DNA of 5,439 nucleotides. Source: a bacterium (GTDB lineage: Bacteria; Patescibacteriota; Patescibacteriia; Patescibacteriales; JAGXOH01). Location of the stretch: assembly GCA_021106995.1 (NCBI GenBank), contig JAIOTG010000001.1, positions 1 to 5,439 of the forward strand, written 5' to 3'. Within the stretch, counting starts at the first letter, position 1; every line of letters starts with the position of its first letter. The translations under genes and the position numbers were made by a program. The notes beneath the pieces were generated by a model, which saw only the letters and a program-made list of their open reading frames with translations, was not told where the DNA came from and made no database searches. Below, piece by piece: positions 1-4,866 of the stretch.

Positions 1-623
1 ACTCTAGCAAAGGCCCTATAACTCCACCATGAATACTGAATTTTTTCAGGATTTTGTTCACGAAAAACATCCTTAAACCCTTTGCCTAAAAATTTAATCA
101 TCCAATCTCTTTCCTCTTTAGTAAAACCAGGATTTCCAACATTCTCTTTAGGGCGAGCTAAATCTATTTCTTTGTGAGCCACATTATAGTCCCCACAAAT
201 TATTAAAGGCTTTTCTTTTTCTAATTTTTTAAAATAATTTAATAATTTATCATTAAATTCAATTTTAAAATCCAACCTGGAAAGTTCGTTATTAGCATTA
301 GGAAAATAAACATTTGCTAAATAATATTCACCTAAATCAATCAACTGAACTCTTCCTTCATTATCCCACCCTAACTTATCTAAAATCTTTGATTTAATAT
401 TTTTTTTTACAAGCGTAGCTGTTCCGCTATAACCCGGCCTCTCAGCCGAATTCCAATAAACTTCATATTCATCAAACTGAATATCTTCTTTTTCAATATC
501 CTTGTTGGCTATCTTTATTTCTTGCAAACAAAGAATATCAGGATTTTCCTCTTTCAAAAAATCCTTAAAATTCTTTTTCAAAATAGCTCTAATTCCATTT
601 ACATTCCAAGAAAATATTTTCAT
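1..623 (-). CDS. xth: Exodeoxyribonuclease III family protein (AP endonuclease), 3' end cut by window
   Basis: This is an exonuclease III / AP endonuclease of the endonuclease-exonuclease-phosphatase fold, a cytoplasmic base-excision repair enzyme that cleaves DNA at abasic sites and degrades 3' ends. Reading leftward from the ATG at 623-621, 207 codons are open. Visible family motifs are MKIFSWNVNGIRA at the N-terminus (N7), LQEIK with the metal-ligand Glu (E35), the RPGYSGTA loop (62-69), VYFPN with the catalytic Tyr (Y106), and GDYNVAH with the catalytic Asp/Asn (D145, N147). The segment around 155-168 (ARPKENVGNPGFT) and the YSWWSYR motif (197-203) are also typical. Family members are about 250-260 residues, so roughly 50 residues, including the final Asp and His catalytic residues, lie beyond the left edge. 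The start is fixed by MKI(F/Y)SWNVNG, the standard family N-terminus. It overlaps the possible small ORF upstream by ATGA, suggesting co-transcription and coupled translation. Confidence 0.95.
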   Translation of the reverse strand, partial: MKIFSWNVNGIRAILKKNFKDFLKEENPDILCLQEIKIANKDIEKEDIQFDEYEVYWNSAERPGYSGTATLVKKNIKSKILDKLGWDNEGRVQLIDLGEYYLANVYFPNANNELSRLDFKIEFNDKLLNYFKKLEKEKPLIICGDYNVAHKEIDLARPKENVGNPGFTKEERDWMIKFLGKGFKDVFREQNPEKIQYSWWSYRAFAR

Positions 624-748
624 AATTTTACTCTTTTTCTAAGACTAGCCGAATCTAATTTCATATTCTTCTTTTTTCTTTTATCTTTTTCCCTTTGCTT
701 CCTCTCCTCTCTTTCTTCTTCCTCTAAATATATACTTTTTTTATACAT
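620..748 (-). CDS. Possible 42-residue charged small protein upstream of xth
   Basis: An ORF on the minus strand starts at ATG 748-746 and ends at TGA 622-620, which overlaps the xth start as ATGA. The product is extremely charged. Residues 9-28 are almost all Glu, Arg, Lys and Gln (EEEEREERKQREKDKRKKK), which would form a helix or coiled coil. It is followed by MKLDSASLRKRVKL. I do not recognise a family and no function can be given. In favour of a real gene are the stop-start overlap with xth and a plausible promoter about 30 bases upstream. Against it are the lack of a Shine-Dalgarno sequence, the short length and a long purine run in the coding strand, which would give such a composition by chance. 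The TGA stop also differs from the TAA used by all completed plus-strand genes here. A shorter start at residue 29 (Met) is possible. It may equally be just the 5' leader of xth. Confidence 0.4.
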   Translation of the reverse strand: MYKKSIYLEEEEREERKQREKDKRKKKNMKLDSASLRKRVKL

Positions 749-801
749 AAAAAAATGCTAATATAAATTTAAGTAGGTATAAATAATTATAGCTCAAATA
801 A
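749..801. other. Divergent intergenic region
   Basis: This 53-base, almost purely A/T stretch separates the minus-strand small ORF/xth from the plus-strand dsbA-like gene. It holds the -10 box of the minus-strand promoter. For the plus strand there are several TATAAA-like hexamers (762-767, 778-783) but none has a recognisable -35 box at a normal distance, so I do not assign a plus-strand promoter. No Shine-Dalgarno sequence precedes the ATG at 802. Confidence 0.5.
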
Positions 802-814
802 ATGGATTATTCAA
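786..814 (-). promoter_or_regulatory. Sigma70-type promoter for the small ORF and xth
   Basis: On the minus strand, a -35 box TTGAAT (814-809; 4 of 6 consensus bases) is separated by exactly 17 bases from a perfect -10 box TATAAT (791-786). Transcription would start near 779, giving a leader of about 30 bases to the small ORF start at 748 and about 155 to xth. The -35 box lies inside the first codons of the divergent dsbA-like gene, so transcription from here would interfere with that gene's own initiation. Called from sequence match only. Confidence 0.6.
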
Positions 815-1512
815 TAAATAAAAAATGGTACAAAAAGTGGTGGGCTATTATTTTTTTTATATTTTTATTTTTAATCTCCTTGGTTTTTATTTTAATTTCT
901 ATTTACATAATTAAAGAAGTTAAAAATTACCAAAATCCCAATCTAATTAACAGCGATTTAAAAAATCAAGTTATTTATCACTTAAACACACAAAAGCAAT
1001 ACTTTAATCCAGAAGGAAATAATAGTATAAATTTCTCTATCGGCACCAACACCCCAAAACTTACTATAGTAGAATTTTCAAGTTTTTCCTGTCCGAGATC
1101 AAAAAGTTCATTTTCAAAAATAAGGCAGTTGGGACTCAAATATAAAGATGATGTAAAAGTAGTCTTTAGACACTATCCCACTGATGAGCACTCTTTCTTC
1201 CTAAGCCAAGCTTCGTATTGTGCTGGGGAGCAAGGTCTTTTTTGGGCTATGCATGATAAATTTTTTCAAAACCAAGGAAATTTCTATGAAGAAGATGTAT
1301 ATAACTTTGCCAAACAAATAAGCCTAGACAATAATCTTTTCTCAAAGTGTATGGACTTAAACAAATATGAAGATGAGGTTAAAAACGATATGATTGATGC
1401 TGAAAGATTGGATATTGAAGGGACACCCACCTGGTTCTTTAATGGAAGAAAAATCTCTGGGGATATACCACTTGAAATGATGGAAGCTATAATACAAAAC
1501 CTAATCGAATAA
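802..1512 (+). CDS. Membrane-anchored DsbA-family thioredoxin-fold protein with CPRS active site
   Basis: A 236-residue protein with one N-terminal transmembrane segment (about 14-38, after a Lys/Trp-rich cytoplasmic start) and an extracytoplasmic DsbA-like domain (Thioredoxin_4 type) from about 75 on. The first strand ends in IVEFSSFSCPRS. The position of the CxxC redox pair is occupied by C97-P98-R99-S100, so the second cysteine is a serine (codon TCA). The helical insertion carries ASYCAGEQGLFWAMHDKFF (137-155), and the cis-proline loop is GTPTWFFNGRKISG (207-220, P209). C140 and C183 match the usual position of the second, structural disulfide in this subfamily. Family members oxidise or isomerise thiols in exported proteins. 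With a single catalytic Cys this one cannot form the normal internal disulfide and may act as a monothiol oxidoreductase or isomerase, or as a binding protein. It is transcribed away from xth and separated from porG by 151 bases with a new promoter, so it is probably monocistronic. The exported cysteine-rich protein at 3717-4415 is a conceivable substrate (inference). Confidence 0.9.
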   Translation: MDYSINKKWYKKWWAIIFFIFLFLISLVFILISIYIIKEVKNYQNPNLINSDLKNQVIYHLNTQKQYFNPEGNNSINFSIGTNTPKLTIVEFSSFSCPRSKSSFSKIRQLGLKYKDDVKVVFRHYPTDEHSFFLSQASYCAGEQGLFWAMHDKFFQNQGNFYEEDVYNFAKQISLDNNLFSKCMDLNKYEDEVKNDMIDAERLDIEGTPTWFFNGRKISGDIPLEMMEAIIQNLIE

Positions 1513-1601
1513 AAATTAATTACACTAATATTTAAAAAATATAGACATATAATTAATTTTTAATTAACCAAATTTACAACGCAAACCTAAAAAAACTGAA
1601 T

Positions 1602-1630
1602 TTTCCATCGTTGTCTTTCTGTGCTATAAT
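1602..1630 (+). promoter_or_regulatory. Extended -10 promoter of the por operon
   Basis: A perfect -10 box TATAAT (1625-1630) is preceded by the extended -10 element TG one base upstream (TGC, 1622-1624). A -35-like hexamer TTTCCA (1602-1607; 4 of 6 consensus bases) lies 17 bases upstream. The predicted start is near 1637, leaving a leader of about 27 bases before the porG ATG at 1664. The rest of the 151-base gap after the dsbA-like gene is A/T-rich, and I see no convincing terminator in it. No operator-like palindrome is obvious around the promoter. Confidence 0.7.
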
Positions 1631-1663
1631 ACAAATAATCTTAATTCTAATACTATATATTTT

Positions 1664-2206
1664 ATGTATCAAATAAGAATTCACGGCCGAGGAGGACAAG
1701 GAGTTGTCACGGCATCCGAATTAATAGCCATTGCAGCTTTTGAAGATGGGATGAATGCTCAAGCCTTTCCCTCTTTCGGAGTAGAAAGAACCGGAGCTCC
1801 GATAGAAGCTTATACTAGAATAGATAAAAAATTTATCAGAATAAGAGAGCATATCTACAATCCTGATATTTTAATTATTTTAGACCCAACCTTGCCAGAG
1901 GTAACCGATGTAGCCCATGGCTGTAATTTAAAAACTAAAGTTATAATAAATACCTCTAAAAATAAAAAGGATCTACCCATAGACCTACCTCTTTCTAACA
2001 TATATACCGTGGACGCTACTAAAATAGCCTTAGAAATATTTGGCAAAAACATAGCCAACACCACTATTCTTGGAGCCTTTGCTAAAGATACTAAAATGAT
2101 AAGCTTAGAAGGGCTAAAAAGGGCTATTAATCAAAAATTTAAGAAAAAAGGTAAAAATATAATTGATAAAAATATAAAAGCGATAGAAAAAGCTTATAAT
2201 TTTTAA
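1664..2206 (+). CDS. porG: Pyruvate (2-oxoacid):ferredoxin oxidoreductase, gamma subunit
   Basis: A 180-residue gamma subunit of a 2-oxoacid:acceptor oxidoreductase, a cytoplasmic enzyme converting pyruvate and CoA to acetyl-CoA, CO2 and reduced ferredoxin. The N-terminal motif IRIHGRGGQGVVTASELIA (4-22) is diagnostic of the family. So is PSFGVERTGAP (36-46), followed by a strand ending in a conserved Asp-Pro (ILDPTL, 72-77). The length matches stand-alone gamma subunits (about 180-190). In this family gamma contributes to CoA binding. It is the first gene of the operon, and porD follows after 10 bases. The ATG gives the expected N-terminus directly before the first strand. The leader is A/T-only with no Shine-Dalgarno motif. 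Pyruvate is the most likely substrate given the delta-alpha-beta arrangement, but gamma alone does not decide between 2-oxoacids. Confidence 0.93.
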   Translation: MYQIRIHGRGGQGVVTASELIAIAAFEDGMNAQAFPSFGVERTGAPIEAYTRIDKKFIRIREHIYNPDILIILDPTLPEVTDVAHGCNLKTKVIINTSKNKKDLPIDLPLSNIYTVDATKIALEIFGKNIANTTILGAFAKDTKMISLEGLKRAINQKFKKKGKNIIDKNIKAIEKAYNF

Positions 2207-2216
2207 TTTTTAAAAT

Positions 2217-2483
2217 ATGAAAATTGATATAACAAGTAAGCCAGGGTCAATTGAAAAAAATGAAACAGGAGGCTGGAGAACTTTTAAACCGATTATTGAC
2301 AAAAATAAATGTATCGGCTGTGGAATGTGTGAAAAGGTTTGCCCAGAAAGCTCAGCCCATGTGGTGGTAAATAAAAAAGGTGAAAAAAAGGGTCAAATAG
2401 ACTATAAACATTGCAAAGGTTGCGGAATTTGTGCCAAACATTGTCCCGTTGGAGCCATTCAAATGATATTAGAAGAAAAGTAA
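2217..2483 (+). CDS. porD: Pyruvate:ferredoxin oxidoreductase, delta subunit (2x[4Fe-4S] ferredoxin)
   Basis: An 88-residue ferredoxin-like delta subunit that carries electrons from the beta-subunit cluster to external ferredoxin. Two complete CxxCxxCxxxCP motifs bind two [4Fe-4S] clusters: C32-C35-C38-C42-P43 and C66-C69-C72-C76-P77. The segment ETGGWRTFKPIID (16-28) ahead of the first cluster is the typical N-terminal signature of POR/VOR delta subunits and separates it from ordinary bacterial ferredoxins. The length is normal for the family. It sits 10 bases after porG and 14 bases before the true porA start. The ATG at 2217 is preceded by TTTTTAAAAT with no Shine-Dalgarno sequence. Confidence 0.95.
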   Translation: MKIDITSKPGSIEKNETGGWRTFKPIIDKNKCIGCGMCEKVCPESSAHVVVNKKGEKKGQIDYKHCKGCGICAKHCPVGAIQMILEEK

Positions 2484-2497
2484 TTATAAATAAATTT

Positions 2498-3712
2498 ATG
2501 AAGAAAAATAATAAAAAACAAACTGCTCAAATATTAGAAGGATCTCAGGCTATAGCCCTAACAATTAAAAATATAAATCCTGGAGTAATATCGGCCTACC
2601 CTATCACTCCTCAAACACACATTGTAGAAGATTTGGCAAAATTTAAAGCAGATGGAGAGGCTGACTATGAATACGTGAGAGCTGAAAGTGAATTTGCAGC
2701 CGCCTCTATTGTAGAAGGCGCCAGTGCTCAAGGAATTAGAGTATATAGCGCTACCAGTTCTCAAGGGATTTTATTAATGACTGAAGTGCTTTTTAATATA
2801 GCCGGTATGAGACTACCTGTCGTTATAACCTGCGCCAACAGAGGCGTATCAGCACCGATCACTATTTGGAATGACCACCAAGATGCTATGACTATACGCG
2901 ACGCCGGCTTTTTAATGTTTTTTGCTGAAAACCACCAAGAAGCAGTAGAGCAACATATTCTGGCTTATAAAATAGCAGAAAAATTAAGACTACCAGCCAT
3001 GGTTAATATTGACGGGTTTATACTTACTCATTCTTATGAAAAAGTAAAGATACCTAGTGCTTCTGAAATTAAAAAATTTTTACCTGATTTAAAAGTTAAT
3101 AAAAATCAGAGCCTAAACCCGGAAAGCCCTGTCACGATGGGTGCTTTTGCCACCCCGGAACATTACATGGAGATTAGGGAAGAGCTTCATAATGATTTAA
3201 GTGGCTCACTTGAATTAATTCAGGAAGAATACAAAAAACTAAACAAAACCATCAATCTTCAAAAAGTTAAATATAACAAAGCAATAATTGACAATGGTTT
3301 AGTGGAATACTATGGCCCTAAAAATCCAAAAACCTTAATTATAGGTATGGGCTCAATGATGGGAACAGTCAAGGAATATAGTGATAAAGATAAAAGACTA
3401 GGAGTCTTGAAAATAAAAACTTTTAGACCTTTCCCAGAAGAAGAAATAAAAAATATCTTCAAAAGATTAAAACCTAAAAACATAGCCGTCCTAGATAAAT
3501 CAATCAGCCTAGGATATATGGGAATTTTAGCTTCTGAAGTTAAAGCTATCTCCCAACAATCTGGTTCAGTCCTTAAGACCAACAAAATAAATATTAAAAT
3601 ACAAAGTTTTATTGTCGGACTTGGGGGCAGGGATATAACCCAAGAAAGTATTAAAAGAATAGCGCATGAAGTAAATAGGCCAGGACAAGAGATGATTTTT
3701 ATTAAAAAATAA
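2498..3712 (+). CDS. porA: Pyruvate:ferredoxin oxidoreductase, alpha subunit
   Basis: A 404-residue alpha subunit. The N-terminal domain is the pyrimidine-binding half of the TPP enzyme. It shows SAYPITPQT (32-40), whose Thr is the family's substrate-contacting residue, RAESEFAAASIVEGAS (61-76) with the Glu that activates TPP, YSATSSQG (83-90), and ANRGVSAPITIWNDHQDAM (113-131). The C-terminal domain II contains KIKTFRPFPEEEI (305-317), VLDKSISLG (331-339) and GLGGRDIT (374-381), all usual for POR alpha chains of about 390-410 residues. An in-frame upstream ATG at 2411 lies within porD and would add 29 residues that are merely the other-frame reading of the ferredoxin motif. I therefore choose the ATG at 2498, 14 bases after porD. 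The partner carrying the TPP diphosphate site, porB, does not follow directly; three other genes intervene. The leader is A/T-only. Confidence 0.95.
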   Translation: MKKNNKKQTAQILEGSQAIALTIKNINPGVISAYPITPQTHIVEDLAKFKADGEADYEYVRAESEFAAASIVEGASAQGIRVYSATSSQGILLMTEVLFNIAGMRLPVVITCANRGVSAPITIWNDHQDAMTIRDAGFLMFFAENHQEAVEQHILAYKIAEKLRLPAMVNIDGFILTHSYEKVKIPSASEIKKFLPDLKVNKNQSLNPESPVTMGAFATPEHYMEIREELHNDLSGSLELIQEEYKKLNKTINLQKVKYNKAIIDNGLVEYYGPKNPKTLIIGMGSMMGTVKEYSDKDKRLGVLKIKTFRPFPEEEIKNIFKRLKPKNIAVLDKSISLGYMGILASEVKAISQQSGSVLKTNKINIKIQSFIVGLGGRDITQESIKRIAHEVNRPGQEMIFIKK

Positions 3713-3716
3713 ATAT

Positions 3717-4415
3717 ATGAATAAAAAAATATCAAAAATCATAATATTGGGATTATTTATCCTTTCTTTTTTTGGTATTTTTAGTTTCGCAAGCATTAAA
3801 ACTGTCAATGCTGATGGCTTAGACTTTAACCCTAACGTAAGCATTCCTGGAGCTGATGATTTTCAACACGGAACTAATAAACAATTAAGCAGAAGCACTC
3901 AACCTATAGCCGACTATATGAAAGCTCTATATAATTGGGGAATCGGGATTGTGGGGGTTTTAGCTGGAGTAGTTTTAATAATAGCCGGAATGATGTGGCT
4001 CACTGCCGGAGGAAATAATACCCAAGTAGAAGCAGCTAAAAAATGGATAGGCGGAGCTTTAAGCGGACTAGTCTTAGCCCTAGGATCATACTTTATTTTA
4101 TTCCAAATAAATCCCGAGCTGGTTAAATTTAGATATTACACACTCCCTGGAGTGGATGTTGGGGGAGAAGGGACGAGCGCTTTTGTAGAAAATATGCAAA
4201 AAACATGTAGCTGGAGAAGTGGAAGGAAGCTTGGAGTTGGAAGTGACTGCCCTCCTGAAACAGTAGATGTCACAAAAACAAATTCGGAATACTGTGGAGG
4301 ATTAAGCTCGCTATCAGGAGGAAGAGAGGATGGCGGATCTGTTTATGTAGAGATGGGGGGTATAAAAACAGAATATCTATGTTGTTGTAGTAAAAATCAA
4401 AACGAAGAAGAATAA
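3717..4415 (+). CDS. T4SS-pilin-like (VirB2/TrbC-type) membrane protein with cysteine-rich tail
   Basis: A 232-residue exported membrane protein starting 4 bases after porA. Residues 1-32 form a signal peptide (KK start, hydrophobic 8-27, likely cleavage after TVNA). Two transmembrane helices follow at about 74-97 and 110-130. Between them is the signature MMWLTAGGNNTQVEAAKKWI (92-111), then GALSGLVLALGSYFILFQINP (113-133). This pattern belongs to the T4SS pilin family that is widespread in Patescibacteria, often in many copies, related to VirB2/TrbC pilins. Its role (pilus, adhesion or small-hole membrane protein) is not established. Unlike the simplest members, it carries a roughly 100-residue extracytoplasmic tail with six cysteines (C164, C178, C193, C222, C223, C224), rich in Gly and Ser and ending acidic (NQNEEE). 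The tail may fold through disulfides. It has no evident link to pyruvate oxidation although it lies inside the por operon. The next gene follows 8 bases later. Confidence 0.85.
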   Translation: MNKKISKIIILGLFILSFFGIFSFASIKTVNADGLDFNPNVSIPGADDFQHGTNKQLSRSTQPIADYMKALYNWGIGIVGVLAGVVLIIAGMMWLTAGGNNTQVEAAKKWIGGALSGLVLALGSYFILFQINPELVKFRYYTLPGVDVGGEGTSAFVENMQKTCSWRSGRKLGVGSDCPPETVDVTKTNSEYCGGLSSLSGGREDGGSVYVEMGGIKTEYLCCCSKNQNEEE

Positions 4416-4423
4416 AAGTTATT

Positions 4424-4639
4424 ATGATACATTTCACAAAATATGGGGAAAAAAAATTTAATATCCTAAATAAACATAAAGTTTATTTTACTAAAGAAAT
4501 AATAGAGGATGTTATAAAATCTCCCACAAAAAAAGGAAAAAAGGGCAAATATGTTTTTATGGAAAAAGATGGATGTCGGGTTGTTTGTAATAAGGAAAAG
4601 GATATAATTAAGGTATTAACTTTCTATCCAGTAAAATAA
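4424..4639 (+). CDS. DUF4258-like small protein, possible toxin of a two-gene module
   Basis: A 71-residue basic protein. It resembles the DUF4258 pattern: an N-terminal (F/Y)TKxGEKK segment (4-11, in place of the usual T-x-H-A-x-x-R), a helix like 'f.keiIEdVIksP' (22-34), and a C-terminal strand pair ending in IIKVLTFYPVK (61-71), typical of the '..v.vvT.y' end of the family. Length agrees with the family (about 70-90). Residues 34-43 are Lys/Gly-rich. DUF4258 proteins are often found beside DUF2283 proteins in a toxin-antitoxin-like pair, and a DUF2283 protein follows here after 5 bases. A toxin function is an inference from context and is not shown by catalytic residues. The conserved His of the family's first motif appears replaced by Tyr (Y7), so activity is uncertain. 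Confidence 0.6.
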   Translation: MIHFTKYGEKKFNILNKHKVYFTKEIIEDVIKSPTKKGKKGKYVFMEKDGCRVVCNKEKDIIKVLTFYPVK

Positions 4640-4644
4640 TCTAT

Positions 4645-4854
4645 ATGGACTACGATGCTGAATCAAATATATTAAGTTGGGAGATAGCCCAAGGAAAAAT
4701 TGATCATGTCAAAGAATTTGGAAATTTTTTAATACATTTATCTGCTGGAAATAAACCTATTTTAATCGAAATATTAGATGCCTCCAAATTTAAGGGAGAT
4801 TTTAATAAACAAAAGAGTTTAGAAAAATTTAGAAAAGTAATTTCTATTAATTAA
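4645..4854 (+). CDS. DUF2283 family small protein, possible antitoxin partner
   Basis: A 69-residue protein with the DUF2283 layout. It begins with MDYDAESNILSWEI (1-14), equivalent to the usual 'YD.eaDvLyi.l' start. A charged turn follows, then a strand (FGNFLIHLSAGNKPI, 25-39) and the family hallmark IEILDASKF (41-49), normally 'vvGIEILdAS'. The last 20 residues are a basic helix (NKQKSLEKFRKVISI). It lies 5 bases after the DUF4258-like gene and 12 before porB, so the two small genes form a unit within the operon. DUF2283/DUF4258 neighbours are regarded as candidate toxin-antitoxin pairs, with DUF2283 as the presumed antitoxin (inference). The ATG at 4645 gives the expected family N-terminus. 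Confidence 0.7.
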   Translation: MDYDAESNILSWEIAQGKIDHVKEFGNFLIHLSAGNKPILIEILDASKFKGDFNKQKSLEKFRKVISIN

Positions 4855-4866
4855 AAGAAAAATATT

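Noticed and set aside
522..761. Plus-strand ORF of 79 codons rich in Phe, Leu and Ser
   Set aside because: It is antisense to the start of xth and to the polypurine tract upstream. Its composition is what the reverse of a Lys/Glu-rich strand gives, and it has no family resemblance.
1553..1567. Inverted repeat TTAATT-TTT-AATTAA after the dsbA-like gene, considered as a terminator
   Set aside because: The stem is six A/T pairs with no G/C and no following U-tract, so it would be too weak. Such repeats are expected by chance in this A/T-rich spacer.
1855..2064. Minus-strand ORFs at 1855-2064, 2558-2764, 3310-3735, 3566-3844 and 5092-5316
   Set aside because: All lie antisense to well-supported por or pilin genes and show no recognisable domains, so they are shadow frames.
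2411..2497. Longer N-terminus for porA from the ATG at 2411
   Set aside because: The 29 extra residues are an out-of-frame reading of the porD ferredoxin coding sequence and do not resemble POR alpha N-termini. The ATG at 2498 gives the normal length and a normal intergenic gap.
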